Positions 45,050 to 57,524 of a stretch of DNA of 64,000 bases are shown piece after piece. This DNA is from Mangifera indica (taxonomy: Eukaryota; Streptophyta; Magnoliopsida; Sapindales; Anacardiaceae): positions 11,498,138-11,562,137 of the forward strand of contig NC_058144.1 of assembly GCF_011075055.1 (NCBI RefSeq), in the 5' to 3' direction. The notes beneath the pieces were generated by a model, which saw only the letters and a list, made by a program, of their open reading frames with translations, ran no database searches and was not told the DNA's origin. Position 1 is the first letter of the stretch, and every line of letters begins with the position of its first letter. The position numbers and the translations under genes were made by a program.

Positions 45050-45900
45050 TTATTTCTAAGGCTTCGAATCTCTTAGAAACAGTTGTGATTTGCACTTAAG
45101 TCTATCAAAATATGCACTTGATCTCCTTACTAAGGCACAAATGCAAGAAGCAAATCCTTGCATTACACCTAAAAGGCTATTAGTATGAAGGTATTCATTG
45201 AAGACAATGAACCATTTGAAAGTCCTACTCTCTATAGCTCCACTACATAAGCATTGCAATATTTAACATTCAGAAGATCTGATTTATCTTTTGTAGTGAA
45301 TAAATTGAGTCAAATCCTAAAAGCTCTTATAAGATTACCATGACAAGCATGAGTATTAAGATATATTATTAAAGGCACCTTGCATTGATGGTTTGAACCA
45401 AAATCCATAAGCTAGAGGCATATATAGATGTTGATTAGGCAAGAATACTTATGAGACAGAAGATCACTGGTGGGCACTGTATTTTCCTTGGATGTAATCT
45501 AATTCAATAGAGGCCAAAGAAGCAAAAAGTGGTAGCCATGTCTTCCACTGAGTCTGAAAGTATAAGTCTTAGTCAGGTGGCTACTAAAATGGTCTGGCTA
45601 GGAAATTTATTCAAAGAATTAAAGGTATCCAGGGTTAGGAAAGTTGTTGTGTGGTGTGATAATCAAAGCGTTGGATCATTGGCATGTAATCCAGTTTTTC
45701 ATGGTTGAAAAATGCACATTGAGATAGATCATGTGCATTATGTGAGAGAATTGATTACTGACAATTTGTTAATTGTACAGTATGTGCCTATAAATTTTCA
45801 ATTAACTGATGTTCTCACAAAACCTCTAATTGCTAATTGATTTTCCATTTTAAGAACAAAACTTTGTATTTTTGACAGGCTAGAGAAAGCATGACAACAA
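45050..45900 (+). pseudogene. Copia RNase H remnant, plus strand
   Basis: Across shifting frames one can read the copia C-terminal blocks in order: ALQYLTFRRSDLSFVVNKL, a YIIKGTL block, DRRSLVGTVF, a WCDN-type region (GTGTGGTGTGATAATCAAAG at 45651) and HIEIDHVHYVREL. The closing YVPINFQLTDVLTKPL block follows near 45780-45830. Multiple stops. Probably the 3' part of the element represented at 42832-43400. Confidence 0.75.
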
Positions 45901-46009
45901 AATATAGAAGAGGAAGTAATTATAGAATAGAGAATGTGGAAATTTTAGGTTGGAAATTTATCTTACGTGAGAAATGTGTTTGATGTTGAATTGTGCTTTG
46001 ACTGAAAGT

Positions 46010-46655
46010 TGGCTTGATTGAATTCTCAAAAAGATAGTATGTGATATGATGTGTCTTATGTTGAATATATTTGTGTGTGTAGATAATCTGCATACTGCTG
46101 AATTGTGCTTGTTCTTGGAGTTGATTTCATTGGTTAGTTTGGTGTGTTTTAGAGTTGAATTGATTGAATTTCAGAAAGGAAGCATGTCTCCTGGTATGTT
46201 GTAATGTTAGATATCTTTGTTGATTTGATTGAATTTTAGAAAGGAAGTATGCGTTCTGATATGTTTTAGTGCTGGAGATTTTTGTTGATTTGGTTGAGTT
46301 TCAAGAAGGAACTATGTGTTCTGGTGTATTTTGGTGTTGGAATCTTTGCTGAGTTGGTTGAGTTAGAAGGAGTAAGTATGTGTTCTGGTGTATCTGATAC
46401 TGGAATCTTTGTTTTTTTTTATTTTTTTAAGTCCGAGTATAACGGAGGAAGTATGTGTTCTGGTGCTTTGGCGATGGAGTCTTTGTTAATTTGATTAAGT
46501 TTTAGGGAGGAAGCTATGACCTGGTTTGTTCCATGCTAAAAATCTTGGTTGATTTGCTTGAATTTTAGTAAAATAGTATATGATCAGATGTGTTGGATGT
46601 TGGAATTTTTGGTAATCTTATTTGGAATTTCAAGAAGGAAGTACATTGTTGAATT
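46010..46655 (+). repeat. ~65-bp minisatellite, about nine units
   Basis: The phrase GAAGTATGTGTTCTGGTG and the phrase CTTTGTTGATTTGATTGAATTT alternate. The AGTATG anchor lies at 46035, 46181, 46246, 46311, 46375, 46450, 46512, 46575 and 46640, giving steps of 62-75 with a mode of 65 (the first step of 146 holds a worn unit). The 70-codon frame at 46282-46494 is a product of the repeat. It directly follows the copia RNase H remnant. Confidence 0.85.
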
Positions 46656-46962
46656 TTTTTGGTTTATTATTCTGGTAAATTCCAGTGTAAGTTTGTTTGA
46701 TGAATAAGTCGGTTGAAACTGATCACCGAAATGAGTTTAAGTTTTTGTTTGCTTCGTGATGTTGCAATGATTGAAGCTAATTTGTACAAAGATGAGTAAA
46801 AATCAACTCTCACTGGGGAGGATGGGGAGATATGAGCTAATGGTTAATGGAATTTGCAATGGTTGTTAATGTTCCATTAGTTGTTTGTCTTTAAAAACTC
46901 ACCATATTAGAATGAAAACGAAACTCATCATTTATAAAATTGGGGCTAAATCTAGAAAAAAT

Positions 46963-47101
46963 AACATTATGTGTATAATTTTTATATACAAACAACAATG
47001 TGTCATTATGTAATTGGATATTATTTTATCTTTAATTTTTAATTATTCAATCATATAATAACAGCTCGTTGTTTATGTACAAAAATTTTGCACCACTCAT
47101 A
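46963..47101. mobile_element. Foldback MITE, family 1, copy F
   Basis: About 139 bp: TTATGTGTATAATTTTTATATAC on the left, ATGTACAAAAATTTTGCAC on the right, centre GATATTATTTTATCTTTAATTT (the family core on the opposite strand). Slightly truncated. Confidence 0.6.
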
Positions 47102-48057
47102 TAGAAAACTTATCTAGGTTTTACAAAATATAAGTTCATTTCATCTCACAGTTGTTTTTATCTCTATTGATGACCCCCTATTTTCAATGTGGATTCTCAA
47201 AGTGCAGTATTTTTATATGATGAATGCAGTATTTAGTTTAAATTAAATTTGATAATTTGACCCAAAACAAGGATAAAAACAAATTTATCCACGACCCATC
47301 ATTTCATTCATCTATTCGCTTATATATTATTTAAACTTTTATATATTGAATTATTTTTAAAAATTTTAAATTATTAAAAATATGTTATGACATTTATAAA
47401 TATTATATTATTATTTTAGTAGAGATGGGTTAAGAATTCCCTGCCATTCTTGTATCAAAGAAGAGGTGAAAATGGAGAAAGGTTTTCCTTACAAGGTAAC
47501 GGATGTGATTAAGGTATCCGACTTTTTCCATCTCTAGTTTGAACTCCGGGCTACTAGGCTTATGCTTCATCACTCAAAGTCTTACTGTTTAAGATTGAAC
47601 CCATTGATGAAATTGCTGCTTTGTTTGAGCTTGACTTATCATCATAATTAACTTGAACTTAAGATATAAAGTGGAAGAAAAAGGAATCGATACAATTTAA
47701 TTGCAAAACAACATCACAGCCGATTCAAATTGATATAATGAACAGTTTCTTATCATTAGTGTATATGAACTTTTGGGTTTTGAGTATGCATAGGCAGCAT
47801 AAACAAACTGCCTCAGTGAGCAAACTAAATGAAAGAACCTAAAAAATTGAAAAATTGGAACTTCTCACAATGTTTTGTGTATCAGTATTGATATCATGGC
47901 AATTATTTTTTTCTACCACGAGATTGGTGATGACTCTGAAGATGTAAGGCTGTAAAGAAGAAGGATCCAGTGATCAGTTCTTCATCAAGAAAATAATTAA
48001 TCAAGCATACAAACAAAATACAACGAAATTATCATCAATAAAGCCAATGTTAAGTAC
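47102..48057. other. Intergenic / 3'UTR of the MYB gene
   Basis: No supported gene or repeat. The last few hundred bases before 48058 are presumably the MYB 3'UTR. The segment TTAAGATTGAACCCATTGATG near 47590 resembles copia leader-like sequence but is too short to call. Confidence 0.4.
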
Positions 48058-49168
48058 CTACTTCAGAATATTTTCCCAATAAGAATCACTGCTTTCATCA
48101 TCCAGGAGTTTCTTCCAATCCTCAAAAGTGGAGGAGGCTGGTGATGAGCTGGTGGAGAGATGATGTGTTGTGTTGCCCTTGCTTTCCATTTGACTGATAG
48201 TATTCATCTCATTAGAGACAGAAACCAACTGAGGAAGCGTTTTCTCAGGATAGCAACTACCATTAAAGCTGTTACTAAAAGCATCAAGATCTCCTGAGCA
48301 CTTCCAAGAATCTGCAATAACCCAAAAGTCTTGGTCGGTTGCTTCAGGGATTGAGCCCGGACTCAGAGAAGCATCTTGGGGCGACACCACTTGAGTGTTG
48401 TTGATTTGTCCTTGAAATAATGGATTGAGACTTTGGGAGCCTAAAAGAGTGCTAGTGGTGCTATCCATGTTTGGAACAAGTGATGAGCTTGCATTCAAAA
48501 TCTGCAGCAAATTTTGCAAGAATTGGATTTGTGCTAGTTGGGCAATATTGTCCCAAGGGTTCATCAAATTTCCAAATGGTGCTGCAGAAATTATGTGGGA
48601 AAGATTCAAAAGTTGATTCATATCAGTCCTGGGCATGTGTGTGCTAGGGTCAATTCCCATTCGGAGCATTTTCTTCTTTATATGAGTGTTCCAAAAGTTC
48701 TTGATTTCATTATCGGTCCGCCCTGGAAGATGACTAGCAATTCTCGACCACCTGCAACAAATCTAGACGTCAGTAATAGCAGAAAGCAATCGAATTTACC
48801 ATCATATCTATCAACATTAATAACATTAATTTTTTCCTTAATTCTTTTTATCAGGATTAATCTTATCTTGATTCTATCCCCCTTAAAAGGAAATGAAATT
48901 ACTTGTTTCCGAGAGATGCGTGAAGCTCAATAATGATACGCTCTTCTTGGTCGGTGAAATGTCCTCTCTTGATATCAGGCCTCAGATAATTGGTCCATCT
49001 CAGTCTGCAACTCTTGCCGCACCTGCTCAAGCCAGCGAGCTTTGGAAGTGATCTCCAACTTTTATAGCCATGTTTGTTAATGTAATCTACAAGCTTCTGA
49101 TCCTCCTCTGGAGTCCATGGCCCTTTCTTCAGGTTGTTATTGTCCTCAGAACAACACGGAGATCTCAT
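48058..49168 (-). CDS. R2R3-MYB transcription factor
   Basis: Two exons, 49168-48903 and 48751-48058, joined at AACAA|GTAATT...TTGCAG|GTGG to 319 aa. R2 spans about 15-65 with Trp at 18, 38 and 58; R3 about 66-117 with Phe71 (first Trp replaced, as usual) and Trp at 90 and 109. The N-terminus MRSPCC lacks the Gly of the common MGRSPCC. The bHLH-binding signature of R3 is absent. After the repeats comes [19 protein letters not shown], then NLMNPWDN and a polar, Ser-rich tail ending SYWENILK. These features suggest the suberin/stress-related MYB groups around MYB9/107 or MYB53/92/93; I cannot choose. The usual first intron within R2 is missing. It should act in the nucleus on AC-rich or MYB-core promoter elements. 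Confidence 0.9.
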
Positions 49169-49265
49169 TGTGGCAAGGCAAAAGAAAGAAAGAATCAGTA
49201 GAAGATATCTAACGACAGAGAGATCGTTTAATTTTGAATTTGTTGCTTAGAAAGAGAGGCTGAAG

Positions 49266-49274
49266 AATATAAAT
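49266..49274 (-). promoter_or_regulatory. Candidate TATA box of the MYB gene
   Basis: GATTTATATTC on the minus strand lies about 100 bases before the ATG at 49168, a normal spacing for a short 5'UTR. Confidence 0.35.
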
Positions 49275-49299
49275 CTTGGTGGGTATTACTTATAGGGGC

Positions 49300-52200
49300 A
49301 TTTGGGCGACGTAATTCAAACCTGGATGTCACATTTAGTTCTTTCCATGTATTATTATAATCTTAATTAGCTTCCCAATTAAAGTTAGGAACTGCCCTAG
49401 CAATTCACCATCTGGCTTCTGGCGTCTAATTTGAACGCAAAAGAAAAGAAAAAACCATGGGCAATTAAATGGCAATAAAAACAGGATTAGGTAGTAAAAG
49501 TGGTTATCTAATTGGAGGTTAGTATATAGTTAAATATTATATTAGCACATGGGCGGGGTTACTATTCTCCTCTTGTAATTTTTCATTTAAAATTTACCAT
49601 GTTCCTACTCATAAAATCTTCTCAATTAAAATTTACCATACATTGGACTTAGCCATTATAAACTAAAAACACTGATAATTACTTCTGTTTTTAACTTTGA
49701 TTATATAATATAAGTATATCGATGTCTAGTATACACATAAAAAAATTATACAAAATGAATTTTAGTAATGCCAATGTGACACCTCTATATATAACATATC
49801 ATAATTGCAATGAGAGGTTTTCTCATAATAATTAAGGTGGGCAAATCTTTCTATTTAGTTAGCATTACTTATTATCATTTTGATTATATGTTAAAATTAT
49901 TTTTTGCGTTTCAATTTTCTTTTTAAATTATTTCAATATGCTATTAACAAGACAATTTATCTTATTTAGAAAATAGCTCAAAAAATTATATTATAATATT
50001 TTAAAACACGTTAATAATTTTAATCACAAAATTACATTCTCATACAAAAAAATGAAATAAATTTTGTAAATAAAATCAAGAATAATTAAAATAAGTATAA
50101 TTATATATAAATATAACTATATGTAATAGATAAAAATTTTAACTACTATTGATACTAGTCCTTTAAACTTTCTTTAGTGTTCTTTTAACAAATTCTAGTA
50201 TAACAATTTTTTTTAAACATTTGGATAAGTTGTGATTGGTTTCATATCAATTTAAATTTAATTTAATTTAGTTTTGACTCATATCGAATTGACTTAAACT
50301 AAATTTCAGGTAAAAAAACTCAACTCTAATCCAATTTTTTTCGTATCATTTTGTATCGAGTAAACGGGTTATATTGAAAATTACAATCTTTGCGTTAAAT
50401 CAATATAGAAGTCTTGTATACAAAATGAAATAATAGTTTATGTTTTTTGTAATATGAGACACATTCTCTTAAATTAAGCTATTTCTTAATTACAAATATT
50501 CTTACGATATAGTTTCTTCTACCTGAAATCGTCAAACCCTCAGCACTTTTGTCATCATTTTGTTATTCTTTTAACATTTTTAAAAACACTGTAGCTATTA
50601 TGAAGTTTAGGTCTATCATGGAAACTTAATTAATTAATCTAATACGCTATAACATGCAGCTTTGCAGTCGCCAACTACCCCAACCCTGCAGGCATAGCGA
50701 GGTTGATCACCCATTCACCCAAACTATTGTCTTTTGAAAGTCAACGTAGATTTATCTCCAAGTTTGAACATAATTCTCAAATTCAATATAACAATAAATT
50801 AAGCATGTAACATAATTATATGAGATCATCGAAATTCTCTATATTAATGTGTCCAATTTTTAAGGTTTATATGCATGTATCGTTCAAAACTATGACTTTC
50901 TTTTCCTTCATTCTATTAAATATTCATGTCCTTATTCTGTTGGATTTATTGCAGTTGCCTCATGCATGGCATGGCTAGCCACTGGGCTTTGTTCGTGGCT
51001 GCTGAGAGAATTGATTGACTCTTATTATATTATGGTAAACCGACACAGTACCAGAGAAGATAGAAAAGAAATTAATTTAAGATTATATTTCGGAAGTATT
51101 TTCTTCAACTGGAATCTGAAAGATCTTATGTTTATGGGTTTAGTAAATACAAGAACAGAGAAAAATAGTATAAAATTATATAGATATAATATGATGAATG
51201 GTAAAAAATACATTAGTAAAAATACACTTATAAAATTTAGATGCGGTGAAAATATGAAACATGTATATACAGATTAATATGACACATAATTAATAATATG
51301 CTTAGAAAAAATGACAATATTCATCTTAATTTCAATATTTTTCACGAAACATTTAATTAAAATCAGTATAACAGTTCAAATCAAATTATTTTAATTGGTG
51401 ATTAGATCTAACATAACATAATACATAATATATTTTCAAATTATAGTATCAATATTTTCAAACACAATACATAGCTAAGATTTAATTATAATCTCCTAAA
51501 CACATATTATAATAGTTGATTTTTTTATTTTATTAGAAAAAAGTTAACAACAATAGATGATTTATATCCTACTTTTATCCTCTATAGTCGAGTCAGATTG
51601 AAATCATATAGATGTCTTCCTCAAAAAAAAAAAAAAACACTTTTCAAATAAATATTAATAAAAAGAGTTTAAATAATATATTAAAAAAATCTAAAAAATT
51701 ATATTCTATCTTTAAAATTTTTATCTTGTTCTACATCATTTGTCATAACTAAAAAAAGCTTGAAGTTATAATGATTATATTACAAAATAGGATTAATTTG
51801 GTTTGTATATTTTTCATCAAATGATGAGATAAAAAAAGATTTATTAGACTATTATCAATCAAGTTTAAGTTTTTTTTAAAATCAAAATAATAAAAGTTAA
51901 AATCTATTAATGCACAACTATTCCAGCATAAATTTGACAAAATAATAGTTTTTTCATCTTGATTAGATCATTAATGTAAATTGTCGTTTCCAAGTGTCAA
52001 AAAAATTGAAAGATAAAATGATGATTTGATGGAGCAAGATAAAAATTAAAAAGGAAAAAAATATAGGATTGCAAGTGATTTTTGATTTTGAAAAAAAAAT
52101 TGAATGCAACTTGTCACTGTATAGGTTGGGTTTTATATATTTTATATAAAACGAATTTATTTTATATCTTATAAAATGATTTTTTTTTGGTAAAAAAAAT

Positions 52201-54334
52201 AAAAAATATGGCAATATATAATAAAATCATTTAATACTGCTCTAATATAACAAATATATGAGACACACATTCTATATGTGTTATGTGTTAGGTTCAATAA
52301 TATGATCGAACATATTTAAAACAATAAAATACAATAAACATATATTATATAAATATAATACACAAATTTACTAATTAAGGGTTTCACAAAACTTGCGTGC
52401 CCATGTTTCTTTTACTGTATACTATAGAAGTTACATTCATAAATGTAATGAATTTGTCAACATACGCTGAATTATGCCCAACCAAAGTTTTACCAACTCT
52501 AACGTCGATGGCGGCATTGCATTTGATCACTAATTACGATATATGGCTCTAAGCAAAGATGCCTTTTATTTCAATCTATGGCTACAATTAAACTTAACCA
52601 TGATCAAACTAGGATGGCTGATTATGATTTCATCACAATAAACCATGTGTTTTTGAGCCTATGTTACCTATAGTGAGGAAGTTTCCGAGTTTGATGGTGA
52701 ATAGTTCTTGTAATTTCAGAGGGAGCTGAGCTTCACCAACAGAAAGATGGCATTGAAGGCCTATGTTAATTAAAAGTGTGCTGCCTTATTTCCTTCTTCG
52801 TAAATGTGGTAGAATCAACCCCTAACCATAGCAACCTCCAACCCTTGTATTATTCGATTCGCTTAAACCAATAAATAAAAAATTTGTTCAACAATAATTC
52901 AAAAGATATATACATAGACCATTATACTAACGGTAGACTTCTGAGAAGGAAAAAGATTGCAATATCTAGCTTTGCTTCTGATGATGAAAGACCGTATGAC
53001 AATAAATACATAAAATATTTATGGAAGCGATAATAGGGCTAGGGTTTTACCTGCCCCTTTTGATCTTCGAAGTGTTGTCGACATTTCTTATTTCCACGTT
53101 GACATTAAATTTGGTTGATGGAAGCAATAATAATTTTACTGTAAAAAGGAATATTTGGCATTGACTAATTTATTCATTCTTAACCTGGTTGGTTTGATTT
53201 TTGTATAGTTATCTCAAGGTTTTTACCTTTTTGAGATAAAATAATGGTTACATTTAGATAATGTAAAATCTTGCAAAATGTCAACCTTTCTTACCTCATT
53301 GGCTTCATAAACAAGCATATGGTAAAACTTAATTTGAAGAACGAAGAACAAATCAACATTGGACACGTTATACTACAAAATGTATTTGTTAAGTCTATGG
53401 AGTTGTATTAATTGCTTTTCAAACTTTCTTTCCTTGTTTAGTTAAGACTCTAAGCAAATCGATCAACAGAAGTCCACCATTAAAGTAACATTCGACAACA
53501 AGAAGTGGACAAAATTTGGAAAAGAGGAGAGATTAATAACTTGCGCAGGAACAATTCGATGCACGTCAAAGAAACTTTGTACAAGTAATTAATTGTTTGA
53601 ACCACGGTTGAGTTTGGTATGACTTGTATTTGAATATTACAAAATTACAAAAAGTTCATCAATGAAATTTATTAATTCACCAATGCTTAGTAATAACTTT
53701 TTTTTTTTGCTTTTATCTAAGTAGGCATGGAATACGGATATAATGTAATCTCGAAAATTATTGTCTCTAAACTAAGTTGTATGGTGTGTTTGATTGCAAC
53801 TATTGTAACTTGTTTCTTTATTAAATATTGACTTATTTAGTAAGTTTGGTTAAAGAAAAATTTTATCATATAATAGTTTTTAATGTAAAATCGGAAAACA
53901 AAATTCATTTATTCAATTACAGTGTTTTGGATTTTGTATATAAGCATAACATTCAAATGTTTATCCCATATTTACATGACAGGCTTTCGAAAATTCACAA
54001 ATTTAAGTTCAAGGTCAATATTTTAATTGCTAAAATGAATTCAGTCTTTTAAAATTGTCATAAAAATTTCATTTTGTCATTGATTCAAGCTTTTGGCATC
54101 AAAGGCACATTAGCAAACAGTAAATTAACTGCAAAAACTCAAGAAATTTTACAATTTTCATGGTTAAGAGAACTTACATTTGGCACTAATTAACTTGCAT
54201 CTCAAATATTTGGTAAGCAAGAACAAATATGATGCCTTACTTGCTTATTTACAAGTCAAATTCTACCCACCCCACTTAATTTCTCATTATTCAAACAATG
54301 GCCACATAAGCAACATCATGTATAATAATTATAT
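49300..54334. other. Long AT-rich intergenic stretch, no gene supported
   Basis: About 5 kb. Frames at 50966-51277, 51025-51213, 51963-52214, 53828-54052 and 54180-54371 are all Lys/Asn/Ile/Phe-rich by base composition and match nothing I know. 50225-50395 is a worn copy of the repeat at 29745-29870. No other repeat or RNA gene was recognised. Confidence 0.5.
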
Positions 54335-54950
54335 GGCAAAATGTATTTGCCACCTCAGTTTTATAAAATGATTTCTCACTATTTAAATTTCAAAAAGTAA
54401 TATTTCTATCCTTAATCCACTTTCACTAATAATTTTATTTAATTTTCTTGAATTTATTGAAATTATAAAAGTACCATTAACATTCAATATAAATGTCAAA
54501 TAACTAATATATTTTCACCAACTTAAAAATTTATCACTTAAAACTCTTAAAAGTATTCAAACTCTAATCCATCTTAAAATATTATATTTTGTTCAGTTCT
54601 CTAGACGTATAATTATCATTTTTGAAACTATTGAAGAAAATATCTAAATTTTAAAAATTTTGAAAACACCACCAAACGTTTGTCAAATTTCCCACCAAAC
54701 GTTTTTCAAATTTCCAAAATAACCTAAATTTTTTAACATCCCTAACATTTTCAAAAATTATAGTTCACCCTTATATATACATTATTTCAAAAAGGAAAAA
54801 CATTGTAGAAAAACTATGCAAAAAGACATTCTTACTCTTTTACTTAGCGGAATTTCACTAACAAAAGTGAATAATGGATGAAAGTTCGACTTTTTGAAAG
54901 CTAAAATTTGTTATTTCAGCAAACCTTGGATAGGAAATAGTCTTTTGACC
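54335..54950. mobile_element. Non-autonomous MULE-like element, family 2 (616 bp)
   Basis: Left end GGCAAAATGTATTTGCCACC, right end GGATAGGAAATAGTCTTTTGACC. Flanking 9-mers TAATTATAT (54326-54334) and TTATTATAT (54951-54959) differ at one base. The termini are more worn than in other copies and the GAAGAC-rich core is not visible, so it may be an older or internally different variant. Confidence 0.6.
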
Positions 54951-56552
54951 TTATTATATTCCGATAAGAACAATTAACGTTTCCAATAGTCTAAATTCTC
55001 AACATTTTATGAACAAAAATTAAGAAATGGGAAAAACAAAAAGATTGCTAAAAATGAAATGCTAAAGTTTGAAAATAACAAGACCTAAAATTTTAAAGAA
55101 AAAGGATAATTGTTAGTTCTTGTGGAAATAAAAGCATCTAAGCAAAAAGAAATTCACGTTGTCTTGATGACCTTATGATAACAATCCAACAAATGACTCT
55201 AATATTCTCAAGGAACATGCCTCCAACTGTTATGATGACCATATAGTTGAAATGATGTGTGTCAATTGATGCAAAGGGTAAACATTGCTATTGCTAACAT
55301 CATCATATGTACAAGTCTAAACCCTAGTTATCTATGCATACAAAATAGAGATAAAGAGTTCTTGAAATCCTAGTTGCATTTCAAAAACAAAGGACAATTG
55401 TTATATGAGTAGGAATAATCAGTATATCTCAAACAACATCAATTATTAGGTGGTAGGTGTTTAATGTGTGCTTAACAACTTAGCAACTCATGCTAAGAGT
55501 GTATTGATAAGTCACATTGTATAGACAATTATATTTGTATAATGTGGATATATTTTGTCTGAGAGATTAAGAAGATATTCAAACAAATAATCATAACCAC
55601 ATCTCCATCATTAAGCAAGATATTCAAATTACTGAAACAAGCATTTGATATAATCATCACTGTGTTGGCCAAGTTATTTATGTTGCATTTGATGCAAATA
55701 ATATATATTGTTCTTGTGTCACATTTGGAATAGTCGCAATAAACACATTATTAAAACAAAGTGAATAACACTACAATGGACGTAGATTTTGCTAAAAACC
55801 ATTTAAAAACTCTTTTCTCTTTTATTATTTTATTGTTTTTACTAATACATGAACACTTTTTGTGATACTCTAATTCTCTGGATATTTACATAATTATGTT
55901 GGTGCAATTTATCACGTTAAGAGGTATTTTCTAAGATGTAAAAAAGTGATTTTACAAAAGTAAAAACTCTATAATTAGAGAACTAATTTTGGGGGCGGGG
56001 GGTGTTGTGTTACATGTAATACATATGATTTATATTTGTGACACACATGGATGTAATGTTTATTTAGCATCTATGTCGGCCTAAAATATGGCTTGGTGAC
56101 ACAGTAATATGATTTATAATTGGATTGACCCCATGTTCAAAGCATGATTTATGATTGTGCCACGAGATTTAGTTATCTATGTGGTTTCAAGGTGGATAAA
56201 ATCACGAGGGCTTCTGCATTTATGTAGATTTACCAAGTTAGTAGTAAGTGCCACATGTTTATACATCACATGGGATAATATCTATGTGGAAAAGTTTCAT
56301 AGATCACAATATCACGTGTTATGTGCCACATTCACTATGGTATACATGTGGATATGCCCCACAACGTGAGCCCACAATAGCCAAGTATATGTCTACCACG
56401 TGAAATAGGGATCTTTGCGAATTGTTGTCATGTGGAAGACAACCACGTGCTTCCAAATTGATAATTAAATTTATGAGACATTGCAATTAATCCACCCTTA
56501 CAAGTTTGCTAATTGCAAAAGCTACCATGGAAAAATTAAGGAGCACACCTCA
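54951..56552. other. Intergenic with a CACGTG/CACATG-rich stretch; no gene seen
   Basis: From about 56030 to 56460 there are many short CACATG, CATGTGG, CCACGTG and ACCACGTGC motifs, looking like a worn family of inverted short repeats. They recall the CACACGAATTCGTGTG cluster at 27.2-27.5 kb, but no clear common unit could be aligned. The 72-codon frame at 56151-56369 lies in it and is not supported as a gene. Confidence 0.4.
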
Positions 56553-56578
56553 CCCCCCCCCCCCCCCCCCCCCCCCCC
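56553..56578 (+). repeat. 26-base poly-C tract followed by CCAACCC units
   Basis: Uninterrupted C26, then ACCAACCCAACCCAACCC to 56598. Very unusual in such AT-rich DNA. Length may be unreliable in assembly. The C-rich strand could adopt an i-motif and the complement a G-quadruplex. Confidence 0.95.
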
Positions 56579-56631
56579 ACCAACCCAACCCAACCCAAAA
56601 ATTATGTTTGAATACGTTTAAAATAAAATAA

Positions 56632-56780
56632 AATTATGCTTATACACTTTTAATATATAATTTGGATACAAGAAAATGTGTTATTATGTGGTTGATCTTT
56701 AATTTAAAATTATCTAATCACATGATGACATGTCATCCATATATCTAAATTATGTATAAAAAATTATACGTATAGCATTA
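56632..56780. mobile_element. Foldback MITE, family 1, copy G
   Basis: About 149 bp. Left arm TTATGCTTATACACTTTTAAT, right arm ending AAAAAATTATACGTATAGCATTA. The inner arms GTGTTATTATGTGGTTGAT and AATCACATGATGACATGTC pair. Confidence 0.65.
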
Positions 56781-56965
56781 TTTTAAAAATATATATATAT
56801 TCAGTTTTAAAAATAGTTTTCCCCATAACAAATATATGTCCTTGTACCCAAATTGTACTGAATAAATTGATTATTTCCAATCTTCTTTTTATCCATAAAT
56901 TTACTCAAAACTTTAATTACTCAAAATCTGATTCTCCATCTCCATCCTTAAATAGTGAAATATTT

Positions 56966-57524
56966 TGTTAAGGCCACGAACCCTAAATCTAATTGTGCAA
57001 ATTAAATAAATAAATCAATCACAAGAAATATTAATTGCATGCAAAAAATAACACGAATCAACCACAAATAAGAATATAAGATTTACGTGGAAAACCCTCC
57101 AGCGTAGAAGGAAAAAATCGTAGGTCAAATTCCAAATAAAATCCATTATCAAGAAAAACTGAATACAATCACTCTCAAGTTTATTATAAACTTGAGATCA
57201 ATAGTGAATAAACACCAAAATTATTTTCCTAGTTAAAACCTCACAAAACTTTATGATTATGGATCAATACAAGAGAAATAACTTTTCAAATCATTTTTGA
57301 AACAAACTTTTATGATCTTGAAAATACCCAATAATAAATCAAAGGCTAAGGAAAAATCTGACTTTTTATCTTTGATCCATGTAAGCAAGAAAAACAAGCT
57401 CTTTAATATGCTATTCTTGTTTCATCTTTGTGCACATTGGGACTCCCAAAAATCTAAAAAAGATATAAATATATTATTATTATTTTACAATATGGATTGG
57501 ACCTTTAAGCCCATGAGGCCAACA
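56966..57524 (-). repeat. 3' LTR of the minus-strand copia element
   Basis: 559 bp. On the minus strand it starts TGTTGGCCTCATGG and ends GGCCTTAACA. It is preceded on that strand by the purine tract AGAGAGGGAGAT (57525-57536), the PPT. It aligns along its length with the 5' LTR at 61746-62352, with many substitutions and several indels, so the insertion is old. Confidence 0.85.

Noticed and set aside
46282..46494. 70-codon frame
   Set aside because: Built from the 65-bp minisatellite units.
50966..51277. 103-codon frame starting MAWLATG
   Set aside because: Lys/Asn/Ile-rich after the first 25 residues, no splice partner, no homology recognised; typical chance frame in AT-rich DNA.
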